From contig MAAU01000024.1 in assembly GCA_002162825.1 (NCBI GenBank), forward strand, positions 1 to 51,362: DNA of 51,362 nucleotides, read 5' to 3'. Origin of the DNA: Gammaproteobacteria bacterium 54_18_T64. Lineage in GTDB: Bacteria > Pseudomonadota > Gammaproteobacteria > Pseudomonadales > Porticoccaceae. Positions 38,820 to 47,059 of this stretch are shown here, piece by piece (positions within the stretch are counted from its first letter, which is position 1; every line of letters starts with the position of its first letter). The position numbers were made by a program, and so were the translations under genes. Below the pieces are notes generated by a model. It made no database searches. It was not told the DNA's origin and saw only the letters and a program-made list of their open reading frames with translations.

Positions 38820-39611
38820 ATGTACAGCCTGCAAAAACTCAAGCAAAACCTTAAAACCAGCCGGCAGCCCTGGGCACAATTTACCTTCCAACAGCTCAAG
38901 ACCCTTCGCCAAATAGCGCTACCGGCCCCCCGCTGGCTGGTACGTCCCCTCTATATTGGCCACTGTGGCCTGCGCGACACTCTCGCCAGTTTCACTCGAA
39001 TGTTCTGGTGGACACCCGTTTTCAAGGGTCGCCTCAGTCACGCCGGGAGCCAACTCTACCTTTACGGTGGCCTACCCTTCGTCAGTGGATCACTACAGAT
39101 TTCTATCGGTGATAATTGCCGCATCAGTGGCCACAGCACCTTTAGTGGCCGTACCTGTAGCCGACAACAACCGCTATTACTCGTGGGGAATAACGTCGAT
39201 ATTGGCTGGATGACAACCATCGCCGTGGGGCAGCGGATTAAAATTGGCAATAATGTGCGCATTGCCGGACGCGCCCTGCTCGCTGGTTATCCCGGCCATC
39301 CTCTTAACGCGCAAGATAGGGCCGCCGGCTTACCCGAGCTCGACTCTCAAGTCGGCAACATCATTCTGGAGGATGATGTCTGGTTGGCCACCGGGGTAAC
39401 GGTAACCGCCGGTGTACACATTGGCCGCGGCACCATTGTCGCCGCCGGCAGCGTGGTGACAAAAAGCCTACCCCCAGGCGTTCTGGCGGGTGGTGTGCCC
39501 GCCAAGGTGTTGGGACAAATATCCGCTTCAGGTAAGGTCAATGGTGAGCCTCTAGGCAATGCTGACCACTCGTCCACAAGCAGTATCCGCGCCCACAACC
39601 CGGAGAGGTAA
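38820..39611 (+). CDS. sypM: Hexapeptide-repeat acyltransferase (SypM-like)
   Basis: This is a 263-aa left-handed beta-helix acetyltransferase. Hexapeptide repeats run from about residue 90 to 220 (ISIGDNCRISG, VGNNVDIGWMTTIAVG, IKIGNNVRIAG, IILEDDVWLATGVTVTAGVHIG). They end in the usual AAGSVVTKSLPPGVLAGGVPAKVLG coenzyme-A-site segment. It would O- or N-acetylate the polymer or a precursor. GAGGAG precedes the ATG, and it is 27 bp after glmS and 6 bp before sypN. The N-terminal 80 residues are basic and may be a membrane-association segment. Confidence 0.87.
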   Translation: MYSLQKLKQNLKTSRQPWAQFTFQQLKTLRQIALPAPRWLVRPLYIGHCGLRDTLASFTRMFWWTPVFKGRLSHAGSQLYLYGGLPFVSGSLQISIGDNCRISGHSTFSGRTCSRQQPLLLVGNNVDIGWMTTIAVGQRIKIGNNVRIAGRALLAGYPGHPLNAQDRAAGLPELDSQVGNIILEDDVWLATGVTVTAGVHIGRGTIVAAGSVVTKSLPPGVLAGGVPAKVLGQISASGKVNGEPLGNADHSSTSSIRAHNPER

Positions 39612-39617
39612 TCGGCA

Positions 39618-40763
39618 ATGAAAGCGGCACTGATTGTATTTGGCGAAGACTGGGGCGGGCTGCCTAGTAGCACTCAGCACCTGATCGCACACCTGGCAGA
39701 CGAGCGCAAAGTCATCTGGGTGAATTCCATCGGCCTGCGCCGTCCGCGGCTTAATCGCCACGACATCCTGCGCGCCTGTAAAAAAATATGGCCACACAAA
39801 GCGCCCTCAGCGAATCAAGGGGGCAAGTCATCGCTGCCGACAGGTGACAACTTTTTCCTTATCAAGCCCATAACCCTGCCGGCACCCCGCAGCCGTGTCG
39901 CACGTTGGTTGGCGACACGTATGTTGCTCAAACAATTGCGGCCCCTGCTGCGCAGCCAGCAAATTGAGGCGCCGCTGTTGTGGATCTCCCTACCAACGGC
40001 CGTCGACCTCATCGGCCATCTCGAGGAGTCGGCGGTGATCTATTATTGCGGCGATGACTTCTCTGCCCTCGCCGGGGTGGATCACAGCACCGTCACCGCC
40101 CGTGAGGAGGAGCTCACCGCCAAGGCAGATTTAATCCTCTGTGCCAGCCAAAAACTGGTGGATAAATTCCCCAACGCGCCCACCCGCCTGCTCAATCATG
40201 GCGTAGACCTGGCGCTTTTCTCCAAACCCTGTGCTCGCGCCCTCGATCTACCCAACGACGGCCGGCCCATTGCGGGCTTCTACGGCAGTATTTCAAACTG
40301 GCTAAACCTCGATTTACTGGCCACCGTGATCAAAAAAATGCCCGCCTGGCACTTTGTTTTCATCGGTAAAACAGTCGTCGATGTCAGCGCGTTAAATGCT
40401 CTCGACAACGTGCACTTTTTGGGCGAGCGGCCTCACCAGCAACTACCAAGTTACTGCCAACACTGGGATACCAACCTCCTTCCCTTTATTGACAACAGCC
40501 AGATTCGCGCCTGCAACCCCCTTAAATTAGTCGAGTACCTGGCCAGTGGACGCCCCATTGTTGCCACCGATTTCCCCGCTCTGCGGCCCTACCGGGGCCT
40601 GGTGCAAATTGCCGATGGCGCATCCGCCATGGTCGAAGCACTGCAAGCGAGCCTGCAACTGCATGGCCTGCCTGCCTTTAGCAAGGCCACACGCCATACC
40701 GTCGCCGACAAGGACTGGGCCAGCCAGGCACAATTAACGACGCAATGGCTCGACGCCCTATGA
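39618..40763 (+). CDS. sypN: Glycosyltransferase (GT4-like, SypN-like)
   Basis: This is a 381-aa GT-B glycosyltransferase. It opens with ALIVFGEDWGGLPSSTQHLI and has the family element ADLILCASQKLVDKF. The donor half has IAGFYGSISNWLNLDLL and CNPLKLVEYLASGRPIVAT, the latter like the GT4 K-x-x-E-Y-x-A-x-G-x-P signature of sugar transferases such as TuaH/WsaF-type enzymes. The ATGA overlap with sypO shows coupling. Confidence 0.84.
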   Translation: MKAALIVFGEDWGGLPSSTQHLIAHLADERKVIWVNSIGLRRPRLNRHDILRACKKIWPHKAPSANQGGKSSLPTGDNFFLIKPITLPAPRSRVARWLATRMLLKQLRPLLRSQQIEAPLLWISLPTAVDLIGHLEESAVIYYCGDDFSALAGVDHSTVTAREEELTAKADLILCASQKLVDKFPNAPTRLLNHGVDLALFSKPCARALDLPNDGRPIAGFYGSISNWLNLDLLATVIKKMPAWHFVFIGKTVVDVSALNALDNVHFLGERPHQQLPSYCQHWDTNLLPFIDNSQIRACNPLKLVEYLASGRPIVATDFPALRPYRGLVQIADGASAMVEALQASLQLHGLPAFSKATRHTVADKDWASQAQLTTQWLDAL

Positions 40764-42190
40764 GTATTCACTATCGCATTTTGGTGATTCTCGTCGCCGT
40801 CTGGCGACGACGCTACGCCATTGCCCTGCCAATTCTGTTGCTACCCTTCGTGGGTCTTGGCGTCGGTGTATTGAGCCCCCAGCACTACTCCTCTCACACC
40901 AGCATGTTGATTCAGGAAACGGCTAAGATGAACCCTTTCCTGGAGGACCTGGCCGTATCCTCGATGCTTAAAGAGCGACTGAGCGCACTGCAGACACTGT
41001 TGCACAGCCGCCATATCCTCGCTAGCGTCGCCCTGGAACGGGGCCTGATCGATGAACACAGCAAACCCGCAGAACAGGACAGAGTGATTGGCGAGTTATC
41101 CTCGGCCATCTCCCTGCGCATGCTCGGCAAAGACCTTATCCGCATCGACTACACCGCCCGTCAGCCCGAGCAGATCAAGGAGACTCTCGAGGTGATTAGA
41201 CGACAATTTGTCGAGCAGTTACTCGCCCCCGAACGCTCATCCATGCACGCCTCCAGCCGTTTTTTGGCTCAACATCTGGAACAGCGACGGCACGAACTCG
41301 ATGTCTCCGAGGCGGCGCTGGCCGACTTTAAAAATCGCCATGCCATTGACCTTCCCTCGCTGCACCTCGGCAATATGACCCACCTAAACTCCCTAAAACA
41401 GCGCCTGGCGGAGCGCATGAGTGAATTGGCCGGCGCCACCCGACGCCTCGGAGGCCTCGACCAGCAGTTATCAAAAACCAACCCCGTACTGAGCCGCCTG
41501 GAAGAAAAAATTGTCCATATTGAGGGTAACCTCGTACTGCTACGGGCTCGCTACACGGACCAACACAGCAAGATTCAAGGTGCCCTGCGCAATCTACGCA
41601 GCCTACAGGTAGAACGCCTCAATATTCTCCAGCACAGCCAACACAGCCTCAACGCCGATCAACTGTGGGCCATCGCCAGCGGAGCCTCACAGGGCGAGGC
41701 CGAACAAACCCTGCTGGTCTCACAGCTGGAAAACCTACAACTGGCACGCAGTAAGGTCGACGGTTTAAAGGAGGAGCTTCTCAGCCTCCAGGCAATGATT
41801 GCCAAAGGTGAGGCACAGGCCTCGAACTACGGCGCCAACGAAAGTGAACTGTCGCGACTGAACAGAGATATTCATATCAAACGAGGGCTCTATGACGACC
41901 TCCTACAACGCCACGAAAACGCCCGCATAACCCACTCTTTAAGTATTTTTGAAGAAGACAAACGCATTAAAATCATCGACCGGCCCTTTACGCCAACCAG
42001 CGACAATAAGTTGCCCCTATCACTATTTTTTATCGGGGGTCTCATCGGCGGCATCGTCTTTGGCGGCGGCTTAGCGCTCTTACTGGAGATCGGCGATACC
42101 AGCCTGCGTCGCCTCGATCGCCTGAGTGCCATTAGTGGCGTCCCCGTCTTGAGCCGCATTCCCCCTATCTCTAATAAGCGGCCAATCTGA
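40760..42190 (+). CDS. sypO: Wzz/PCP-type chain-length determinant (SypO-like)
   Basis: This is a 476-aa polysaccharide co-polymerase with two transmembrane helices, near residues 14-40 and 425-450 (LFFIGGLIGGIVFGGGLALLL). Between them lies a long periplasmic region. It carries a Wzz N-terminal part (YSSHTSMLIQETAKMNP), an extended coiled coil (about 150-360) and a GNVR-like region (RLNRDIHIKRGLYDDLLQRH). There is no fused kinase domain, so it pairs with SypD. The start at 40760 overlaps the sypN stop. Confidence 0.88.
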   Translation: MSIHYRILVILVAVWRRRYAIALPILLLPFVGLGVGVLSPQHYSSHTSMLIQETAKMNPFLEDLAVSSMLKERLSALQTLLHSRHILASVALERGLIDEHSKPAEQDRVIGELSSAISLRMLGKDLIRIDYTARQPEQIKETLEVIRRQFVEQLLAPERSSMHASSRFLAQHLEQRRHELDVSEAALADFKNRHAIDLPSLHLGNMTHLNSLKQRLAERMSELAGATRRLGGLDQQLSKTNPVLSRLEEKIVHIEGNLVLLRARYTDQHSKIQGALRNLRSLQVERLNILQHSQHSLNADQLWAIASGASQGEAEQTLLVSQLENLQLARSKVDGLKEELLSLQAMIAKGEAQASNYGANESELSRLNRDIHIKRGLYDDLLQRHENARITHSLSIFEEDKRIKIIDRPFTPTSDNKLPLSLFFIGGLIGGIVFGGGLALLLEIGDTSLRRLDRLSAISGVPVLSRIPPISNKRPI

Positions 42191-42280
42191 GCCATAACAG
42201 CGCCTCGTACCTCAACACTCCCCCCCGATCCACCTTCTCCAGCGCCCGCTGTAACACCGCGCAGGGCGAAGAATTAAAGC

Positions 42281-42313
42281 CCAAAAAAAAACCAAAAAAA
42301 AACCAAAAAAAAA
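42281..42313. repeat. Three phased A9 tracts (CCAAAAAAAAA)x3
   Basis: Three exact tandem copies of CC plus A9 (11-bp period) lie in the sypO-sypP spacer (42191-42567), which has no gene. A-tracts repeated once per helical turn produce intrinsically curved DNA. They lie 28 bp upstream of the dyad and 136 bp upstream of the sypP sigma54 promoter. Confidence 0.9.
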
Positions 42314-42340
42314 CCCGCTTTTATTGAAATGAAAATGCCT

Positions 42341-42358
42341 TTGCAAGCTCATATGCAA
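42341..42358. promoter_or_regulatory. Candidate SypG enhancer site upstream of sypP
   Basis: TTGCA-N8-TGCAA is a perfect copy of the locus dyad, 90 bp upstream of the sypP -24 element. A further TTTGCG follows directly. Confidence 0.5.
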
Positions 42359-42448
42359 TTTGCGAAATAAGCGCCAATAAAGACCTCAAAAAACACAAAA
42401 ACCTCGTCTCAAATAAGCGTTTTAAAGACTTTATACGGCCACTCTAGT

Positions 42449-42464
42449 TGGCACAGCAAGTGCT
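42449..42464 (+). promoter_or_regulatory. sigma54 promoter of sypPQR
   Basis: TGGCACAGCAAGTGCT has a perfect TGGCAC at -24 and GTGC at -12 (one mismatch), with 10 bases between GG and GC. The start near 42475 gives a 93-nt leader before sypP. V. fischeri sypP has a SypG-dependent promoter at the same point. Confidence 0.72.
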
Positions 42465-42567
42465 TAGTCTAAGTACCCGGTGTTCCTGTAGTGCCTAATG
42501 CCAAGGCCTGTTACTCGACAGGGCATCACCAGGGAATTGACATCGCTGTAGCCAAGAGAGGTCCATC

Positions 42568-43665
42568 ATGTCCAGAGTCGTCCAAGTCGTTCAGCATCTT
42601 CGCCCCGGTGGTATCGAAACAATGGCCCTCGATCTCTGTAGTTTTACACAGAGTTACAAAAAACCACTGATTATCAGTCTGGAGGGCAGTTACCGCGAAG
42701 CCCTTCGGCACTGGCCTCGCCTCAAACGCTACGCCAGTCGAGTCATCTTTCTCAACAAGCAGCCCGGCACGAAACCTTTCCTGGTGCTTCGTTTGAGCCG
42801 CTTATTGAAGCGCATTGGTGCCGATGTCGTACACACTCACCACCTTGGCCCCCTCTTGTACGCTGGCCTTGCGGCACGTCTCGCCGGTATCAAGCATCTC
42901 GTACACACCGAACACGATGCCTGGCACCTGAATAATCCCCGCCACTGCCAATTGCAAAAGCTCATCATTCGCCTCACCCAACCGCTGTTGGTCGCCGACG
43001 CACACATCGTCGCCAGCGCCATGTGCCGCCAGTTGGACATTGACAAGGTCGAGGTCGTGACAAATGGTATCGATACCCAGTATTTCAAACCCGGCCAACA
43101 GAGCCTGGCACGGGAACAATTAATGCTACCGCTCAACGTCCCTCTCATTGGCTGCAGTGGTCGCTTAGAGGCCGTCAAAGGCCACAGCTTTTTATTTCAG
43201 GCCCTGGGCGATTTACCCCAGGAGGTTCACCTCGCTCTCGCGGGTGAGGGGTCGATGAAGCAGCAATTACAGCAGCTCGCCGAGGAGCTAGGCCTTAGCC
43301 AACGCATCCATTTCCTCGGTCGCGTCGATTTCATGCCACGCTTTTATCAGGCACTCGATGTCTTTTGCCTGCCCTCAATCAATGAGGGAATGCCCCTCTC
43401 TCCTCTGGAGGCCCAGGCCTGCAATGTGCCGACACTCGTCACCGATGTCGGTGCTGCCAGCGAGACCTTGTGCCCCGACACCGGTGTGCTGATACCGGCC
43501 AGGGACGTCGGTGCCCTTAGCCTCAACCTAATGCGGGTACTGAGCGAACACTTAAGGGTCCGCAACACCGGCGCGCAATCAAGCCCGAGAACCTTTGTCA
43601 AAAATCATTGTGATGTGCGTTTTATGGCCCAGGCCTACAATCAACTGCAGACCAGGGAGCTTTAA
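42568..43665 (+). CDS. sypP: Glycosyltransferase family 4 (SypP-like)
   Basis: This is a 365-aa GT-B enzyme. VVQHLRPGGIETMALDLCSF is the typical N-terminal loop. HTHHLGPLLYAGLAARLAG and HTEHDAWHLNN follow, as in WcaL/GT4 exopolysaccharide transferases. The donor half has LIGCSGRLEAVKGHSFLFQAL and the E-x7-E stretch NEGMPLSPLEAQACNVP. GAGAGG lies upstream of the ATG. It is the first gene of the last syp transcript, one base from sypQ. Confidence 0.88.
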   Translation: MSRVVQVVQHLRPGGIETMALDLCSFTQSYKKPLIISLEGSYREALRHWPRLKRYASRVIFLNKQPGTKPFLVLRLSRLLKRIGADVVHTHHLGPLLYAGLAARLAGIKHLVHTEHDAWHLNNPRHCQLQKLIIRLTQPLLVADAHIVASAMCRQLDIDKVEVVTNGIDTQYFKPGQQSLAREQLMLPLNVPLIGCSGRLEAVKGHSFLFQALGDLPQEVHLALAGEGSMKQQLQQLAEELGLSQRIHFLGRVDFMPRFYQALDVFCLPSINEGMPLSPLEAQACNVPTLVTDVGAASETLCPDTGVLIPARDVGALSLNLMRVLSEHLRVRNTGAQSSPRTFVKNHCDVRFMAQAYNQLQTREL

Positions 43666-43666
43666 G

Positions 43667-44851
43667 ATGTCCACGACGACTACCGTCATCTTAACCTTGC
43701 TCAGCGGCCTACTGGTGATTTACCACCATGCCGTTTATCCATTGATACTGCAGTGGCTGCAGCGCAAGAGCGAGCGCCATGGTGATGATCTTGCTAACAA
43801 ACCCCAGCTCGGCACAAAGAACTTACCGCGTATTAGCCTGCTGATCCCGGCCTACAATGAAGCACAGTGGATAGCCGATAAAATTCGCAATTTAGCCATC
43901 CTCAACTATCCAGAAGATCGCCTTCATATTATCGTCGCCTGTGATGGCTGTAGCGACGACACCGTCGCCATTGCGCGCCAAACCGCCGCTCAAATCGAGT
44001 GCAGGCACCTCGATATTGAGGTGCGCAACTACCCCGAAAACCGCGGCAAGGTCGCCGTTATTAACGAAGTGGTAGAGGAGCTGAACGGCGAATTACTGGC
44101 CTTAAGCGATGTCTCGGCCCTGATATCCATCGATGCCCTGCTGATCGCCGCCCACTACTTTCGAGACCCCCACGTGGGTGTGTTATCACCCCATTATCGA
44201 CTGCTGAACCCCGGCTCCGTGGGTGAGTTGAGTTACTGGAACTATCAAAGTCACATGAAGGCCTGCGAAGCCGCTTTAGGCGCGACTCTGGGTGCTCACG
44301 GCGCCTTCTATGTATTGCGTCGCAACTTGTTTACACCGCTGGCCGCCGACACCATTAACGACGATTTCATTCTACCCATGAACATTGTCATGCAGGGTTT
44401 TCGGGCTGAATATGCCGCCGATATTCACGCCCTGGAGTTGGAGCAAGCCAATGACAACATGGATTGGCAGCGGCGGCGTCGCATCGGTGCCGGTAATTGT
44501 CAGCAACTCTTACGTCTTAAGAAATTGCTGCTACCGCGCTACCGGGGCATTGCTTTCGCCTTTATATCGGGTAAGGGACTACGCGTATTGATGCCGTTTT
44601 GCATGCTCATTGCACTGTTTGGCAGTATCTATCTGGCACAACACCACTGGCTGTTTATACCCATTGCCCTCGCCCAAATCCTGCTCTATCAGCTGGCCCT
44701 ACTACAGCTTGTTCTGAAACCAAAACGACAGATTCCTCTCCTGGAGTCACTCGCCTACCTCGTCAGAGGCCACTGCGCCAGTTTAATGGGTACCCTGCGT
44801 TATCTAGCCGGTTTTGAACGCGGCCGCTGGCAATCGGTAAAGCCTGATTAA
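43667..44851 (+). CDS. sypQ: Membrane glycosyltransferase family 2 (SypQ-like)
   Basis: This 394-aa GT-A enzyme has an N-terminal helix (VILTLLSGLLVIYHHAVYPL) and three C-terminal helices (from about 300). The catalytic part has LLIPAYNEAQWIADKI, the nucleotide-binding ACDGCSDDTVAIA and a DVSALIS acidic motif. NDDFILPMNIVMQGF follows, and WQRRRRIGAGN stands in place of QxxRW. This layout is typical of processive or membrane-bound synthases of the HasA/IcaA group. GGGAGC overlaps the end of sypP. The start at 43667 is chosen because the longer frame lies inside sypP. Confidence 0.88.
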   Translation: MSTTTTVILTLLSGLLVIYHHAVYPLILQWLQRKSERHGDDLANKPQLGTKNLPRISLLIPAYNEAQWIADKIRNLAILNYPEDRLHIIVACDGCSDDTVAIARQTAAQIECRHLDIEVRNYPENRGKVAVINEVVEELNGELLALSDVSALISIDALLIAAHYFRDPHVGVLSPHYRLLNPGSVGELSYWNYQSHMKACEAALGATLGAHGAFYVLRRNLFTPLAADTINDDFILPMNIVMQGFRAEYAADIHALELEQANDNMDWQRRRRIGAGNCQQLLRLKKLLLPRYRGIAFAFISGKGLRVLMPFCMLIALFGSIYLAQHHWLFIPIALAQILLYQLALLQLVLKPKRQIPLLESLAYLVRGHCASLMGTLRYLAGFERGRWQSVKPD

Positions 44852-44872
44852 TCCTTTAAGGGAGTCAATACA

Positions 44873-45514
44873 ATGCATAGCCACTGCCATATCAATGCCT
44901 CTACCGCCTATAGTAAGCGTCTGCTTGATCTGTTGATCGCGACACTTGGCATCATCATGACCCTGCCACTTTGGCCTCTCATTGCCATCGCAATCAAGTA
45001 TAAGTCCCCTGGCCCGATCTTCTTTACACAAGAGCGCAGCGGCATCAGCTTTGCCAACAGTGCAGCAACCTTCAAGATGATTAAGTTTCGCTCCATGATC
45101 GACGATGCTGAAAGAAACTCGGGCCCCGTGCTCGCCACCGAAGACGATCCTAGAATCACTCCGGTCGGTCGCTTTTTAAGAAAGACCCGACTCGATGAAC
45201 TGCCACAGTTTATCAACGTACTGAAGGGCGAGATGTCAGTCATTGGCCCACGGCCAGAGCGCCCGGCTTTTTATCAGAAACTGGAACGGGACATCCCCTT
45301 TTTCAGTGAGCGAACCTACTGTGTTACCCCGGGTATAACCGGGCTATCTCAGGTCAACCAGGGTTATGACACCTGTCTGGAGGACGTGCGCAATAAACTG
45401 GGTTTTGATATTAGCTACGGTCTAGCTCTGAGTAATTTCTGGTCATGGTTAAAAATGGATAGCATCATCATCCTGCGCACACTGCTGGTGATGTTTACGG
45501 CGCGAGGACAATAG
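44873..45514 (+). CDS. sypR: Undecaprenyl-phosphate sugar-1-phosphate transferase (SypR-like)
   Basis: This is a 213-aa monotopic sugar-phosphate transferase (WbaP/EpsL/PglC class) that starts repeat-unit synthesis on undecaprenyl phosphate. A hydrophobic re-entrant helix lies near residues 15-40 (LLDLLIATLGIIMTLPLWPL). It is followed by FKMIKFRSMIDDAE, the TPVGRFLRKTRLDELPQ motif with the catalytic Asp-Glu, and MSVIGPRPERP. GGGAG precedes the ATG. It is the last gene of the locus, as in V. fischeri. No clear intrinsic terminator was seen behind it. Confidence 0.92.
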   Translation: MHSHCHINASTAYSKRLLDLLIATLGIIMTLPLWPLIAIAIKYKSPGPIFFTQERSGISFANSAATFKMIKFRSMIDDAERNSGPVLATEDDPRITPVGRFLRKTRLDELPQFINVLKGEMSVIGPRPERPAFYQKLERDIPFFSERTYCVTPGITGLSQVNQGYDTCLEDVRNKLGFDISYGLALSNFWSWLKMDSIIILRTLLVMFTARGQ

Positions 45515-45674
45515 CAAGCGTGCCTCCCTTCCATACACCTCATGGCTGCTCACTAACAAGCTCTTATTCAAGCTTAGCTTAACCACTCACATCCCTTACA
45601 TAGACAAATTATTAGACAGTGAAGCCCGGTGGTCTATATTCAAATCAAGGAACAAACCCTGGGAGGGCCTGACA

Positions 45675-46172
45675 ATGTCAATCGCATACAGCATAGAACA
45701 ACATCTACAAAAGGTCGGTGTAGACTACAACCTGCTCCACCACCCTCACACCCATTCGAGCTTACACACGGCCCACACCGCTCACCTGCCTGCGCGGGAA
45801 GTCGTCAAGGCCGTACTCTGCCACGACAGGGATAACTATCTCCTCTGTGTCATCCCAGCATCCCACAGAATCGTCTTCCACTGGCTCAACCGGATGATGA
45901 ACGGCCAATATCAACTCGCAGATGAAGAAGAATTGAAGAGTGTGTTTCTGGACTGTGAGATGGGGGCTGTGCCCGCCCTGGGGCAGGTCTACGGCTTTCA
46001 CGTTGTTTGGGATGATTGTTTGCAAGAAACCGACGACGTCTACCTTGAAAGCGGCGATCACGAAAATTTAATTCACCTCAACCACGGGGCATTTATGCAA
46101 CTCATGGGACTACAGGAGCATATGACCATCAGTTGTCCCGAAGAGGAGTACAGCGATCACTTGAGAATGTAG
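45675..46172 (+). CDS. YbaK/ProX-like aminoacyl-tRNA deacylase domain protein
   Basis: This is a 165-aa stand-alone domain of the YbaK/EbsC/ProXp type, a family whose members hydrolyse mischarged aminoacyl-tRNA. Visible family features are the N-terminal YNLLHHPHTHSS strand, REVVKAVLCHDRDNYLLCVIPAS, and a late GQVYGFHVVWDD segment. The canonical catalytic Lys would be the one in EVVKAV. Substrate is not predictable. GGGAGG precedes the ATG. It lies outside the syp transcript with its own spacer. Confidence 0.78.
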   Translation: MSIAYSIEQHLQKVGVDYNLLHHPHTHSSLHTAHTAHLPAREVVKAVLCHDRDNYLLCVIPASHRIVFHWLNRMMNGQYQLADEEELKSVFLDCEMGAVPALGQVYGFHVVWDDCLQETDDVYLESGDHENLIHLNHGAFMQLMGLQEHMTISCPEEEYSDHLRM

Positions 46173-47059
46173 GCCCACCGACCTACACACCCTCAAGCAT
46201 ATCTGGCTTGGAGTGGCGCTTTCGAGGCCACCCCAAGGCTTTTGTGCCTGCGTGCGCCACGCGCTTAAGTGTCTATTGTTACCGCCCCCTGGTACCAGGC
46301 TCAATGAGGAAGCAGGCTCAATGACCGAGGCAAACCAGATCATCCATAAAATCCCCACTACCTTGAAGCGCCCCAAAACCACCGTCTGACATAGTAAGCA
46401 CCAGCCTAAATCACACTGACTCCCGCAATGTTCGCAATCATCGTAGACAAGCGGCTTGCGCAGAGCCCCACAATGAAGCTTTCATTCCGCTTTGTGTTTT
46501 GCCATTCCCTTGAGCAAGACATTGCCGTGCTCGCGGCGTGATAGATATCAACACTAGTCCTAGGTTCTGATGAGATAGCGACAACACCGCCTGGCTTCGT
46601 GTACAGCTACGCAAGCGGCAGTAGGTGAAAGCAACTCAGCCACACCATTTACTCTCACTCATTCATCGGCAAACCGGTGCGTATATTACCTAACAAATAA
46701 GTAGAGGCCTGCGATGCACCGGGTAAATAATAATAGTCGGTGGGCTGTGTACGGATAAATCCTCACCCCGATAAATGTCAGAAGTAGTGCAGTAACCCAG
46801 CCTACTGGCAAGCTGGCATGCATCAATAGCGCCAGCGATATTTACGAGCATCCAATGGAGATAAAGCACAGCCACCCAAAATCTACAAAACCTTAAATCA
46901 CCGCCTGAGCCAAGCCTGAAGGACTTGATTTACATAACAAGCCTTGCCTTGCCGGGCCGTTTACTGGTCAAATCCCATTGCAAATTTAACACTACCCGAG
47001 TCAAGCTCGGGAAAATAACTCACTTTAATCAATAAGTAACACAATAACTGGAGAACACC
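46173..47059. other. 887-bp stretch without a convincing gene
   Basis: Short open frames here (up to 90 codons, both strands) have no ribosome site and no recognisable protein character. Visible structure is a direct repeat CAGGCTCAATGA (46296-46307 and 46313-46324) and a small hairpin CCCGAG-N5-CTCGGG (46995-47011) in the leader of the next gene. No tRNA, IS end or CRISPR-like repeat was found. A small RNA or decayed gene is possible. Confidence 0.5.

Noticed and set aside
42281-42313. A-rich repeats as a CRISPR-like or IS-end repeat
   Set aside because: The units are 11 bp, contiguous and without spacers or flanking inverted repeats; phased A-tracts explain them.
45540-45600. Intrinsic terminator after sypR
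   Set aside because: Only a 5-bp AAGCT/AGCTT pairing with no T-run was found.
46110-46382. 90-codon minus-strand frame after the YbaK-like gene
   Set aside because: It has no ribosome site, overlaps the end of the preceding gene and shows no recognisable protein character.
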